From positions 1-33,361 of the forward strand of contig JACPIY010000034.1 of NCBI GenBank assembly GCA_016187835.1: DNA of 33,361 nt, read 5' to 3'. The position numbers and the translations under genes were made by a program. Within the stretch, counting starts at the first letter, position 1; the number at the start of each line of letters is the position of its first letter. The stretch comes from Deltaproteobacteria bacterium (GTDB lineage: Bacteria; Desulfobacterota_D; UBA1144; Nemesobacterales; CSP1-2). Shown here piece after piece: positions 23,149-31,537 of this stretch. The notes beneath the pieces were generated by a model. It was not told the origin of the DNA. It made no database searches and saw only the letters and a list, made by a program, of their open reading frames with translations.

Positions 23149-25633
23149 GAATTGGAAGTCTTATCCAAACAATAGTTCCCAAGCCCTCCGTGCTTTCTAA
23201 ATTGATTTCCCCCCCGTGGTCTTGAATAATCCTCTTGGCAACGGAAAGCCCAAGACCTGTCCCTTTACCTGCGGGCTTAGTCGAAAAAAATGGCTCGAAA
23301 ACAAACGGAATAATGTCCTCTGAAATTCCCGTTCCTGTATCGGACACTACTACTTCTATCTGCTCCTCAGGAATCCTTTTAGAGACAGATATTGATAGCT
23401 TTCCGCCTTCCGGCATTGCATCCACAGCATTCATCATTATGTCCATAAACACGAGTCCGAGCAGGTTGCCGTCGGCTAACACAGTCAAATTCTCATCCAA
23501 AGACAACTTAAGCTTAATTCCCTGCCTCTTAAGGAGAGGCTTTATCATTTCTGCAGCTTCCTCAAGGAGAGAGGAAACATTGTCCGGGAGTCCTTCCTTT
23601 TCGGGCTTGGCTGCAAACCTTAGGAGTCTTTGCATCACCTTCTGGCCGTAAAATACCTGCCTTTCAACTGAAACAAGCTTTTCCATAAGGTCCTCATGTT
23701 CCGGAACTCTTAGAATGTCTTCTTTCAGCATTTGAACCCTAAGGAGCATGGACGCAAGAGGAGTTCCCATGTGATGGGCAACTCCCTCTGCCATCCTTCC
23801 TATTAATTGAGCTTTTTCAAGTTCTATTAGTTTATTCCTTAAACCAACCCTCTCTCTTATATCTCTTATAGTTTCAATAAACCGGCTACCATCTCCGTCG
23901 GCCACATACACCAATCCCACACTCACAGGAATCCTTTCACCATTTGCTAGAATTTTTTCCATATCATAATCTAATAATCTGCTTCCTTCCTTTACACTCT
24001 TAAGCTTATCAGAGAAGCTAGTCTTGTCTTCGGGCGGTATAATATCCCAGATGGTTTTAAGTTCCTTTTTACCATTACCACAAAATAACCTTTCACTTTG
24101 TTTATTGACTGTAATTACCCGGCCATGCTCATCATAGACTAAAATTGCATCAGTTGTGTTATCCATAATAGCCTTTAGCCTTTCCTCACTTTCACGCTGC
24201 ACCTCATAAGCAAGCTTACGCTCGGTGATGTCTACGATAGAACTTAGAATCAAAGCTCCTTTTGCAGTCTGTATGGGATTGAGACCAATCTCGACAAGAA
24301 ATTCACTTCCATCCTTACGCAGCGCAAATAAATCCCGACCCGTTCCCATAGGTCTAGCGCTCGGGGCATCATGGAAACCCATGCGGTATTCAGAATGCTT
24401 TCTCCGGAAGCGCTCGGGAACTAGAATCTCGACTGACTGTCCTAATAGCTCTTTTCTGTCGTATCCGAACAGTTTCTCTGTCTGAGAGTTGACGAGAACG
24501 ATTTCACCCCTCTCATTCGCCACAACTATTCCATTTGGGGCCGACTCTATGACGAGTTGAAAGCTCTCCTCAGCTCGTTTACGTTCAGTGATGTCCTCTA
24601 CCGTCCCCACATAATACAAAGTACCCCCGTCCACTCCTCTAGCCACTCTTGCGTTTTCTCGAACAAAAATTACAGTTCCATCAAGCTTTGTCCATTCTGA
24701 TTCTAAACCTCTAATCTCACCCTCTTTCTCGATGAGTTCCTTGAATTGACTGCGCGTATAACTGGGTCCAAATCCTTCACTATTCTCTAAGTTATGTGAT
24801 GCTAACTCCTCAAAAGAAGAACATCCCAGCATTTGGATTAATGCAGGATTAGCCATAATAATGCTACCATCCGAAGTTGTGCGATAGAGTCCTAAGGGAA
24901 CATAGTTAAAGAGGTTCCCATACTGTTCTTCCTTTTCTATAAGGGCCTTTTCCGCCCGCCTGCGCTCGGTGAATTCGGATTGCAGTGTTTGTTTGGCTTT
25001 TGTCAGTTCGCCAGTCCTTTCCCTAACCCTTAGTTCTAACTCGCTATGCGCTCTGAGCAACGCCTCTTCCATCCGCTTCTGTTCTGTAATATCGAGCATG
25101 GCTACTCTTATATTTCCGGGGTTATTACCGATATCGAACATGGCTTTGCCCTCTAACCGGGCATAGAATTTTGATTGATCCTTTCTTAACATCCTTAGCT
25201 CACAAATATGTCGAGTTGTAGTTTCGAGAAGCTTTCTTTTGCATGAATAGAACACGTCGTAGTACTCTTTGTCCACATACTGGGAAAAGGCACATCTGAT
25301 CAGATTATTTCTTTCTACACCCAGTAAAGAGGCTCCCGTAAGGTTTACTTCTAGAATAATACCCTTTTCACTTAAGGTGAAATAGCCAATTGGAGCAAAT
25401 TCATACAGGTCAGCGTACCTATTGCGTGATTCCTGAAGTTCCAGTTGTGCCCTGCGAAGCTCCTCGTTTTGCGCCTCAAGTTCAGTTTGCTGCACCTGCA
25501 GTTCGTGTATCAGCCTCTTAACATCGGTATTTGACAGGTCGTCTAACTTTTCAGATTTTCCCGTTAATAAACTCCGGGCACGCTTGCGGGGATTATATTC
25601 CTTATGCTTAGTTTGATCCTGCTTTTTCCTCAT
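23123..25633 (-). CDS. Multi-PAS sensor histidine kinase
   Basis: An 836-residue, apparently soluble kinase with no membrane segment. An N-terminal coiled coil (about 35-70, LIHELQVQQTELEAQNEEL) leads into four PAS/PAC units at about 70-185, 234-350, 355-472 and 482-595, several ending in the DITE(Q/R)K motif. Dimerisation/phosphoacceptor helix: H620 in EGVAHHMGTPLASM (the usual AHE is AHH here). Catalytic ATPase domain: N735 (MMNAVDAM), DTGTGI (765-770), GTGLGLS (791-797). It phosphorylates the overlapping NtrC-type regulator downstream. Cytosolic PAS stacks suggest redox, oxygen or energy sensing, but no heme or flavin ligand can be assigned from sequence alone. Confidence 0.93.
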   Translation of the reverse strand: MRKKQDQTKHKEYNPRKRARSLLTGKSEKLDDLSNTDVKRLIHELQVQQTELEAQNEELRRAQLELQESRNRYADLYEFAPIGYFTLSEKGIILEVNLTGASLLGVERNNLIRCAFSQYVDKEYYDVFYSCKRKLLETTTRHICELRMLRKDQSKFYARLEGKAMFDIGNNPGNIRVAMLDITEQKRMEEALLRAHSELELRVRERTGELTKAKQTLQSEFTERRRAEKALIEKEEQYGNLFNYVPLGLYRTTSDGSIIMANPALIQMLGCSSFEELASHNLENSEGFGPSYTRSQFKELIEKEGEIRGLESEWTKLDGTVIFVRENARVARGVDGGTLYYVGTVEDITERKRAEESFQLVIESAPNGIVVANERGEIVLVNSQTEKLFGYDRKELLGQSVEILVPERFRRKHSEYRMGFHDAPSARPMGTGRDLFALRKDGSEFLVEIGLNPIQTAKGALILSSIVDITERKLAYEVQRESEERLKAIMDNTTDAILVYDEHGRVITVNKQSERLFCGNGKKELKTIWDIIPPEDKTSFSDKLKSVKEGSRLLDYDMEKILANGERIPVSVGLVYVADGDGSRFIETIRDIRERVGLRNKLIELEKAQLIGRMAEGVAHHMGTPLASMLLRVQMLKEDILRVPEHEDLMEKLVSVERQVFYGQKVMQRLLRFAAKPEKEGLPDNVSSLLEEAAEMIKPLLKRQGIKLKLSLDENLTVLADGNLLGLVFMDIMMNAVDAMPEGGKLSISVSKRIPEEQIEVVVSDTGTGISEDIIPFVFEPFFSTKPAGKGTGLGLSVAKRIIQDHGGEINLESTEGLGTIVWIRLPIHEEGKEVA

Positions 25634-25856
25634 TTTGGTTTAATCCAAAAGAATATATATTCATAGTTATTATATTCGGCATTGGTTTGTTACGGAAGGT
25701 TACCACTCTCATCTACCCTTTTATTAGAGGTCAGCTAAATTTGAATTTTAATTATCCTTATGATGCGTTCACTCGAGAAACACTCAATTTAGCTTCCCAC
25801 TCAATCACTTTATGAGCTTAACATCTCCATAATCCGCTCACAAGGCAAGCACAAAT

Positions 25857-25886
25857 ACCATATTTATGCTACATCATAAATATGGT
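25857..25886 (-). terminator. Hairpin overlapping the GNAT stop codon
   Basis: ACCATATTTATG and CATAAATATGGT form a perfect 12-bp stem with a 6-base loop (25857-25868 and 25875-25886), covering the last codons and stop of the minus-strand gene. It is followed by ATTTG on the minus strand. It is a plausible weak terminator, low in GC. Confidence 0.4.
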
Positions 25887-26448
25887 TATAAAATTCGAAT
25901 CTCCCTTGCCAATCCTTAAGGTCATAAGATGCTACCACTAGGTCTCTACACCCCTTGGCATGTTCGTCACTTATATAACGCCTGAGCACAGCCTCAGGTT
26001 TGAAGCCAAAATGATCGAGGATCCTCATAAAACTCTTATTGTCGACTGCATATCGCACAATGACCTTTTCAAAGCCGTGAACCAAGCTTTCAGCCAAAAG
26101 AATCTTAAACATTTGAAGACCCAATCCCCTTGCTCTACAGTCTGGGGAAATAATTAGCTTAAGCTCTGCGGCATTGTGCCAATAAAGCCCTTCCTTATGA
26201 AGCGTTCCTTTTCCCACAATCTCACTTCCCTTTAAGGCAACTAGTTGAAGAATCTTGTTATACCTAGTGCTCATAAACCAACTCTCTATGGTTTCCCATC
26301 TTGTCACATCATCCTTGTAAATTAGAAGATCCGACCTTGGTATCCTGGAGAAAAAACTAAATAAATCTTCCAGGTCTTCCTTTTCAGCAGGCCTAACTGT
26401 TATTTTTGTTGCATCTTTGAGTATCAGTTTCTTAGGATATATAACCAT
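25864..26448 (-). CDS. GNAT family N-acetyltransferase
   Basis: A 194-residue GNAT-fold protein. The acetyl-CoA pyrophosphate loop is RARGLGLQMFKILL (about 106-119), preceded by the beta strand AAELKLIISPD. A late GFKPEAVLRRYI segment matches the common RimI/RimJ-like end (NGF..EG..R). The substrate is unknown; such proteins acetylate small amines, protein N-termini or lysines. The ATG lacks a Shine-Dalgarno, and a sigma-54-like site lies so near (predicted leader 5 nt) that the transcript would be almost leaderless if that site is used in this direction. It diverges from the adenosine-specific kinase gene. Confidence 0.88.
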   Translation of the reverse strand: MVIYPKKLILKDATKITVRPAEKEDLEDLFSFFSRIPRSDLLIYKDDVTRWETIESWFMSTRYNKILQLVALKGSEIVGKGTLHKEGLYWHNAAELKLIISPDCRARGLGLQMFKILLAESLVHGFEKVIVRYAVDNKSFMRILDHFGFKPEAVLRRYISDEHAKGCRDLVVASYDLKDWQGRFEFYNHIYDVA

Positions 26449-26462
26449 CCTGTTATCAGGAT

Positions 26463-26479
26463 TGGCAAGATTCGTGCCA
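26463..26479 (-). promoter_or_regulatory. Sigma-54-like site between GNAT and adenosine kinase genes
   Basis: On the minus strand, TGGCACG-AATC-TTGCC is an exact match to the RpoN core (TGGCACG-N4-TTGC). It predicts a start about 5 nt before the GNAT ATG. On the plus strand the same bases read TGGCAAG-ATTC-GTGCC, a weaker match with correct GG-N10-GC spacing that could serve the adenosine kinase gene (about 150-nt leader). Confidence 0.5.
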
Positions 26480-26637
26480 TAACTAAATTTTAGTATTTTC
26501 CTAAGATTATAAGCCCAAAACAGATTGAAAAGTGTCAGATTGTAAGAATGTCATACAATTAGTATGAAGAAATTTGGTTTGAAAGGTTTTTGTGATAGTT
26601 TTTGATAAACAGAATAAAAGATATTGGGAGGGAAGCT

Positions 26638-27120
26638 ATGGAAATTAAAACTGTAAAAATCCAGAAACCGGATGATGTAAACCTTATTTTGGGTCAATCC
26701 CATTTTATTAAAACCGTTGAAGACATTCACGAAGCTTTGGTAAACACGGTTCCGGGCATAAAATTTGGTCTTGCCTTCTGTGAATCTTCGGGCCCTTGCC
26801 TAGTAAGGTATAGCGGTACTGACTCCGAGCTTACAGAATTAGCAAAGACTAGCGCATTTAGTCTCTCAGCAGGTCATAGCTTCATAGTATTTCTTAGGAA
26901 TGCCTATCCGATAAACGTAATGAACGCTGTAAAAAATGTTCCCGAGGTTTGTAGAATATTCTGTGCTACGGCAAACCAAGTCGAAGTGATTATAGCGGAG
27001 TCCGAGCAAGGAAGGGGAATTCTTGGCGTGATTGACGGACTAAAATCAAAGGGGATTGAAACCAATAGAGATATTGAAGAGAGAAAATCTTTTTTAAGAA
27101 AGATCGGGTATAAGCTCTGA
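26638..27120 (+). CDS. Adenosine-specific kinase family protein (DUF355)
   Basis: A 160-residue protein that closely follows the archaeal/bacterial adenosine-specific kinase family: LILGQSHFIKTVEDI (17-31), GIKFGLAFCE, SGPCLVRYSG, AGHSFIVFLRNAYPINVMNA, VPEVCRIFCATAN, ESEQGRGILGVIDG. Family proteins bind adenosine and phosphorylate it with ATP to AMP, giving purine salvage; the fold is unrelated to ribokinase. I chose this ATG because GGGAGG lies six bases upstream; a TTG at 26602 would add twelve residues with no support. The gene starts the plus-strand stress cluster. No strong terminator is visible behind it. Confidence 0.88.
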   Translation: MEIKTVKIQKPDDVNLILGQSHFIKTVEDIHEALVNTVPGIKFGLAFCESSGPCLVRYSGTDSELTELAKTSAFSLSAGHSFIVFLRNAYPINVMNAVKNVPEVCRIFCATANQVEVIIAESEQGRGILGVIDGLKSKGIETNRDIEERKSFLRKIGYKL

Positions 27121-27214
27121 TAACTGCCAGGAAAATTTTCTCTAATCCTCCCCTGCCTGGGGAGAAGAATGAATAGAAAACTGTCCCGTTCAGTACATAA
27201 AAGCCTGTCCAATT

Positions 27215-27229
27215 TTCTGACATCTGACA
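27215..27229 (+). repeat. Short repeat TTCTGACATCTGACA
   Basis: This 15-mer recurs with one change at 33340-33354, and in both places CTGTC stands ten bases earlier. It also resembles the CTGACATTGTCCGACAG end of repeat copy A (about 170-186). Confidence 0.5.
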
Positions 27230-27296
27230 TAAGATTTATTCACGCCTAGATTCGAAATTTATTCTATCCTACCTTGTTTATTGAACCTTTCGACAC

Positions 27297-27311
27297 TGGC
27301 ATAGAATTTGC
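27297..27311 (+). promoter_or_regulatory. Sigma-54 (-24/-12) promoter of hsp20
   Basis: TGGCATA-GAAT-TTGC has GG and GC separated by exactly ten bases and matches the TGGCAYR-N4-TTGC consensus. The predicted start is near 27323, leaving a 29-nt leader with the AGGAGGT site. A weaker sigma-70 option (TTGAAC, 15 bp, TAGAAT) overlaps it. Confidence 0.65.
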
Positions 27312-27351
27312 CCCAATTAAAACAGCGACATTAAGAAAGGAGGTAAATACC

Positions 27352-27807
27352 ATGGCTCTTATGAAATGGTCACAACCAAAAGAACTTGAAAGGTTCTTTC
27401 AAGATTTCTTTGAGGAATCCTTTTCGCCAAGGATGTGGAAAAGATTTCCCTCCTTGAAAAAACTCAGGGAACTAGAAGGAATTTCTCCATCAGTTGATAT
27501 GTACGACAAGAAGGATGAGATAGTGGTGAAAGCCGAGATTCCGGGAATCGAAAAGGAAAATATAAATATCTCAATTTCAGATAACACCCTCACCATCAAG
27601 GGTGAAACGAAGAAGGAAGAAGAGGTGAAAGAGGAAGACTACTACTACGCTGAAAGGTCGTACGGCAGTTTTTCAAGGATTTTGAGTCTGCCAACAAAAG
27701 TTCAGGCGGATAAGATCAAGGCAAGCTTTAAGAACGGCATACTCGAGATACATTTTCCTAAAGCAGAAGAAGCAAAGCCAAAAGAGGTTAAAGTTGAAGT
27801 TAAATAA
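27352..27807 (+). CDS. Hsp20/alpha-crystallin small heat shock protein
   Basis: A 151-residue small heat shock protein, an ATP-independent holdase. The short N-terminal arm (MALMKWSQPKELERFFQDFF) is followed by the alpha-crystallin domain at about 46-137. This starts SPSVDMYDKKDEIVVKAEIPG and ends with F-KNGILEIHFPK, the family's A/F-x-x-x-NG-x-L signature. The C-terminal tail KPKEVKVEVK carries a V-K-V motif, which may replace the IxI oligomer contact. AGGAGGT lies seven bases before this ATG; an upstream frame from 27274 is not supported. The gene has its own sigma-54-like promoter and is followed by a strong terminator, so it is probably a single-gene unit. Confidence 0.95.
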   Translation: MALMKWSQPKELERFFQDFFEESFSPRMWKRFPSLKKLRELEGISPSVDMYDKKDEIVVKAEIPGIEKENINISISDNTLTIKGETKKEEEVKEEDYYYAERSYGSFSRILSLPTKVQADKIKASFKNGILEIHFPKAEEAKPKEVKVEVK

Positions 27808-27815
27808 TGCTGTAC

Positions 27816-27857
27816 AAAAATGGGGGGCTTTTTTGGGTTAGTCCCCCATTTTTTTTT
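27816..27857 (+). terminator. Rho-independent terminator of hsp20
   Basis: AAAAATGGGGG pairs with CCCCCATTTTT across a 16-base loop and is followed by more T residues. It is the clearest terminator in the window and works for the plus strand. Confidence 0.9.
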
Positions 27858-27929
27858 ACAATTGTGCACCTTCTTGAAGTAGATGAGAGCAAGAATTGGT
27901 TTCGAAATAAATACAAGGAGGATGGATAA

Positions 27930-28340
27930 GTGCCCAAGATGAAAATAGCTTTTCACGCTCCAAATAGAAGAGACCCTGATATGGGTGATTTGATGGCATC
28001 TTTTATACTTTTATCAAAGGAAAAGGGAGTCAAATGTAAACTTACTTTCCCCACCGAAGCCATAATTGAAGGAGATAAAAAAACTCTTCTGGAAATTCTG
28101 GATGAACTTGACAGCACTTCATTCAGCACAGCGGACAACAAGCTTGCAATCAGTGTAGAGTTTGACGGAAGCGACGATAAACCCTTCACTCAAGAGGGCG
28201 AATTCCTAACCCCGGAAATTGTTGAAGAAGCGATATCCCGAGAAAAAAGCAAAACTAGTAAAAAGATAATCCATAATATGGTTATGAAAAGACTTCAAAG
28301 ATACGTTAAAGAGGAGAATGGGAACACCGTAGAAACTTAG
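27930..28340 (+). CDS. Conserved-looking small protein of unknown function
   Basis: A 136-residue soluble protein with a GTG start (MPKMKIAFHAPNRR) and AAGGAGG eight bases upstream. The first half resembles an alpha/beta fold (KIAFHA; KCKLTFPTEAIIEGDKKTLLEILDEL), the second is charged and helical (EIVEEAISREKSK ... MVMKRLQRYVKEE). There are no cysteine pairs, signal peptide or membrane segments. I do not recognise a family. It follows the hsp20 terminator and precedes a DUF2934 gene 70 bp away, within a run of stress genes, so a stress-linked role is a guess by context. Confidence 0.75.
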   Translation: MPKMKIAFHAPNRRDPDMGDLMASFILLSKEKGVKCKLTFPTEAIIEGDKKTLLEILDELDSTSFSTADNKLAISVEFDGSDDKPFTQEGEFLTPEIVEEAISREKSKTSKKIIHNMVMKRLQRYVKEENGNTVET

Positions 28341-28410
28341 ACAATTGGCTTAGGACAGGAAAAATAAAACTGAAAATTTGAAGGTTAAACTTTTTAAGGA
28401 GGCATATATA

Positions 28411-28593
28411 ATGGCAGAAGAGACAAACCTAAAAAGTGCCAAAAAAAGAGTAAAAGTGGATAAGAAACCGCTTTACGATATGATCCAGAAAAAGGCTTAC
28501 GAGCTATACGAAAAAAGAGGAAGAGAACAAGGAAAAAACCTTGATGACTGGCTTGAGGCTGAAAAGATCATAAACAGAAAAAAGAGAAAGTAA
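28411..28593 (+). CDS. DUF2934 domain small protein
   Basis: A 60-residue basic protein. Residues about 21-56 (YDMIQKKAYELYEKRGREQ, then GKNLDDWLEAEKII) match the DUF2934 pattern: AYxLYExRG..G.d.dWl.AE. The function of this family is unknown. It commonly appears in genomes next to stress, Usp and Hsp20 genes. The ATG (MAEETNLKSAKK) has AAGGAGG eight bases upstream. The N- and C-termini are very lysine-rich, suggesting nucleic-acid contact (inference). Confidence 0.8.
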   Translation: MAEETNLKSAKKRVKVDKKPLYDMIQKKAYELYEKRGREQGKNLDDWLEAEKIINRKKRK

Positions 28594-28713
28594 AAAATGA
28601 GAATTACTCGGTCAGTGCCACTTTACGCCTCTTTGCGGATTCCTTGAATCACGTAGCATCTGAAACTAAGGTTTGATGAAATCAGTTCAGTAAAAAACAG
28701 GAGGGTTTTTATA

Positions 28714-29571
28714 ATGATTGACAAAATACTGTGGGCCTCGGACGGGTCTAAAGATTCAATTGAGGCGCTAAACTACGCAGAACTTTTAGCCAGAAAGTTT
28801 AAAGCAGAAATAATCGGTCTACAAGTTATACTCGACTACTACGGCATATCAGAAAATCTCCCCGCCGATGAAAAGATTAAATTTACTAAGTGGGTTGAGG
28901 AGACTGAGTTAAAAGATAGAAAAACGCTTGAGAACATTGCAAAAGACTTCAAAGAGAAAGGAATAAGCTTCAAGATAGAGGTTGAAAAGGGTATTCCTCA
29001 CAGAGAGATTTTTAGAGTGGCAGATAAAGAGAAGGTAGACCTGATTGCCTTGGGTAAGGGAAGAGCGATTGAGAAAGTTCTTCTGGGAGGAACCGCAATT
29101 AAAGTTCTTAGGCGTTCTTCGCTCCCGGTTTTAACCGTCAGAGAAGGTAGAAAGGGTTTGGATATAAAAAGAATACTAGTACCTACAGATATGTCTCATG
29201 GATTATCAAAAGATTTTAAATACGCAGTTAAGTTATCTAAGGAGTTTGGAGCGATTATTCACCTTCTTAATATTATCGAGGTTGGAGAATTTGATTTTCC
29301 ACTTGAGATAGTTGAACAGTTGAAGGGATTCTCTTTTAGGGAGTTAAAAGAGAATATAGGAAAGGTTAATATAGAAGAACGTATAGAGACTCGTATAGAG
29401 GTAGCTAAAAATGCTTGGAGAGGGATAGTGAAATTTGCCGAGGAGAAGGATATAGACTTGATAGTTATGATGACCTATGGTGGTAGGAAATATAAAGGGG
29501 ATTTTATTGGAAGTGTTGCTGAAAAGGTCATTCAGGAATCGCCCTGTCCGGTTATAACCATGTCTCCTTGA
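28714..29571 (+). CDS. Tandem-domain universal stress protein
   Basis: A 285-residue protein with two UspA-like domains, about 1-145 and 150-285. Each starts with a beta strand and acidic loop (ILWASDGSKDSIEAL; ILVPTDMSHGLSKDF) and ends with the conserved terminal segment (LGGTAIKVLRRSSLPVLTV; IGSVAEKVIQESPCPVITM). Nucleotide-binding glycines are only partly kept in domain one (GKGRAIEKVLLGG) and in domain two (GGRKYKGDFIGS). Tandem Usps usually respond to starvation, hypoxia or energy stress. AGGAGG lies upstream of the ATG. A paralogue follows after a cytochrome gene. Confidence 0.93.
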   Translation: MIDKILWASDGSKDSIEALNYAELLARKFKAEIIGLQVILDYYGISENLPADEKIKFTKWVEETELKDRKTLENIAKDFKEKGISFKIEVEKGIPHREIFRVADKEKVDLIALGKGRAIEKVLLGGTAIKVLRRSSLPVLTVREGRKGLDIKRILVPTDMSHGLSKDFKYAVKLSKEFGAIIHLLNIIEVGEFDFPLEIVEQLKGFSFRELKENIGKVNIEERIETRIEVAKNAWRGIVKFAEEKDIDLIVMMTYGGRKYKGDFIGSVAEKVIQESPCPVITMSP

Positions 29572-29679
29572 TCTCAGATCTTTGTCGGGCTATCAAATTT
29601 TATTTCGTTGTTTAGCAGAGTTATACAAGATGTAAGCAATTCAGTCCATAATTCATGAGGCGGAGCAAAGGAGGACATT

Positions 29680-30276
29680 ATGCTAATAAGACCCGTACTC
29701 TCAGGCTGTGGACTATGTACTCTTATTTTTTTACTAGGGACAATACAAGCAACGCAACAAGAGGAGAATGGGTTAGAGGGGAAAGAACAAATTCATCGTG
29801 GCCAGGTTCTGGTCTTTAAAGGAGGCTGCAACGATTGCCATTCGCCTAAGATCTTTACTCCCGAAGGAACACTCCCGGATCATACGAGACTCTTATCGGG
29901 CCATCCACAATATGTAGAGCTCCCTAAGATTCCTTCCAACATCATCGGTCCCGACAAATGGTTTGGTTTATTTACACTTGATCAAACAGCTTGGGCCGGA
30001 CCGTGGGGAGTAGTTTTTGCCGCAAATCTGACTCCTGACCCCAAGACAGGTATCGGAGACTGGACGGAAAATACGTTTATTAAAACAATGCGCATCGGGA
30101 AACACAAAGCTTTCGGAAAAGACATTTTACCGCCGATGCCTTGGGAAGACTATGCCGAACTCAGCGACGAAGACCTAAAAGCCATCTTTGCATACCTAAA
30201 AACACTGAAGCCTGTAAAAAACGCTGTCCCTGCGCCGATACCACTAACCGGCAAAGAGATTCCAACAAATCCTTAA
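29680..30276 (+). CDS. Periplasmic c-type cytochrome, one heme site
   Basis: A 198-residue exported protein. The signal peptide is about 1-24 (MLIRPVLSGCGLCTLIFLLG). One heme-binding motif, C50-N-D-C53-H54, is near the mature N-terminus. The likely axial methionine is M153 in DILPPMPWEDY, followed by the typical cytochrome c C-terminal helix LSDEDLKAIFAYLKTLKPVKN. The roughly 95-residue segment between CxxCH and the Met is longer than in small class I cytochromes. It carries W-rich stretches (WFGLF, WAGPWG), which gives an unusual insertion. An electron-transfer role is likely, with partner unknown. GGAGG lies a few bases before the ATG. It sits between two Usp genes. Confidence 0.9.
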   Translation: MLIRPVLSGCGLCTLIFLLGTIQATQQEENGLEGKEQIHRGQVLVFKGGCNDCHSPKIFTPEGTLPDHTRLLSGHPQYVELPKIPSNIIGPDKWFGLFTLDQTAWAGPWGVVFAANLTPDPKTGIGDWTENTFIKTMRIGKHKAFGKDILPPMPWEDYAELSDEDLKAIFAYLKTLKPVKNAVPAPIPLTGKEIPTNP

Positions 30277-30327
30277 TCTTTACGCAGTGGAGTTCGATTA
30301 GGTATCATAGTTCTTCGGGAGGTTCTT

Positions 30328-31218
30328 ATGGAGATTCAAAAAATTCTTTGGGCATATGATGGTTCGAAAGAATCCGAGGAAGCACTAAGCTACGCGGTAT
30401 TTATTGCCAAAAAATTTGGTCCCGAAATAATGGGTATTCATGTAATTCCAGAGCCCGAAAAATTGTTATATGAGAGTGAGTTCCGAGATTGGACAGTGAA
30501 GGTTGAGGAACGCATCAAATCCCAATTAGCCTCAATAGCAAATGAACTGACCTCTCAGGGACTTAATTTCCAGGGATTGGTTTTAAAGGGAGAGCCTGAC
30601 AAAGAAATTGTTGAATTTGCACACCGCGAAAAAGCCGATCTCATAGTTATGGGCAAGAGAGGTCAGGGTCTCATTGACAGAATGCTTACCGGAAGCACTA
30701 CTTTAAGGGTCCTAAGGGAATCCAATGCTCCCGTTCTCATAGTTAAGAGAAGAGAAGAAAAAGTTAGTCTGGATATTCGCAACATACTCGTTCCAATTGA
30801 CATATCTGAAAACTCAGACTCAGCCCTTAACCATGCAATTGACCTTGCAGTAAAACTAAAAGCGAGTATTTCGGTTTTGTACGTTTTAAGCCTACACATA
30901 TACGATTATGAGATTCCATACAGCGTGCTGGACGATTTAATAAATGCCTCTTCTATTGAGATCTCAAGGAGAGCCGAAGAAATAAAACTCAAGCGTCAAG
31001 CTGCGGACAATGAAGTCGCCAAATTGGAGATTAATACGGAAGCAATACATGGATTAAGCACTGCGATTTCTATAGTTGATTACGCGTCTAAAAATGACTC
31101 TGATCTTATAGTGATCAACACCCATGGGAGGAGGGGAGTTAAAAGGCTTATCCTGGGCAGTGTAACGGAAAAGGTCATACAAGAGGCCCACTGTGCGGTG
31201 CTAGCCCTAAAACCGTAG
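30328..31218 (+). CDS. Tandem-domain universal stress protein (paralogue)
   Basis: A 296-residue protein with two UspA domains, about 1-145 and 150-296. Domain one opens ILWAYDGSKESEEALSYA and has a complete nucleotide motif, VMGKRGQGLIDRMLTGSTTLRVLRE (G-2x-G-x9-GS/T), so it likely binds ATP. Domain two opens ILVPIDISENSDSALNHA and has NTHGRRGVKRLILGSVTEKVI, which also fits. The paralogue 0.7 kb upstream has weaker motifs, hinting at different ligand use. GGGAGG lies five bases before the ATG. It is 51 bp after the cytochrome gene, so the two are probably co-transcribed. Confidence 0.95.
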   Translation: MEIQKILWAYDGSKESEEALSYAVFIAKKFGPEIMGIHVIPEPEKLLYESEFRDWTVKVEERIKSQLASIANELTSQGLNFQGLVLKGEPDKEIVEFAHREKADLIVMGKRGQGLIDRMLTGSTTLRVLRESNAPVLIVKRREEKVSLDIRNILVPIDISENSDSALNHAIDLAVKLKASISVLYVLSLHIYDYEIPYSVLDDLINASSIEISRRAEEIKLKRQAADNEVAKLEINTEAIHGLSTAISIVDYASKNDSDLIVINTHGRRGVKRLILGSVTEKVIQEAHCAVLALKP

Positions 31219-31537
31219 GGACTAATGAGGAGGGGACACGAGAAAGAACACTCAACCTAAGTTGAATTCCTTAAACCCATCTTCATAAACACATAAACCA
31301 AGGCATGTAAAACACTATCGAATTTATTAAGCCCCTATAATCTTGTAGGCAACCATAATTCAAGTGTCTTATGTCTTAGATTCTTACAGATATATTCCTC
31401 AACAGCAAAATATCTTTTTAAACAATTGGTAAGTAATTCAGCACGTTATATGCATTAAATTTAGTGGCATATGAATTGCCAACAATAGAGATCAAAAGGA
31501 GTTTTAGCTCAAATAAGCAAAAAGGAGGTATGAGATT
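31219..31537. other. Intergenic region before the CBS-domain gene
   Basis: About 320 bp with no gene that I can support. It holds the sigma-54-like site at 31465-31479 and the AAGGAGG of the CBS gene; the rest is AT-rich with no clear repeat or terminator. Confidence 0.6.
31465..31479 (+). promoter_or_regulatory. Sigma-54 promoter of the CBS-domain gene
   Basis: TGGCATA-TGAA-TTGC, then CA, with GG-N10-GC spacing. The predicted start is near 31491, about 47 nt before the ATG. It has the same core as the hsp20 site. Confidence 0.65.

Noticed and set aside
27148-27164. CTCCCC/GGGGAG hairpin after the adenosine kinase gene as a terminator
   Set aside because: The stem is GC-rich but no T run follows, so intrinsic termination is not supported.
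27252-27330. Sigma-32 (RpoH) promoter before hsp20
   Set aside because: CCCCAATT resembles a -10, but no CTTGAA-like -35 lies at 13-17 bp; the -24/-12 match is better.
27274-27351. Upstream start for Hsp20
   Set aside because: The extra 26 residues are not part of the family and would cover the promoter; AGGAGGT points to 27352.
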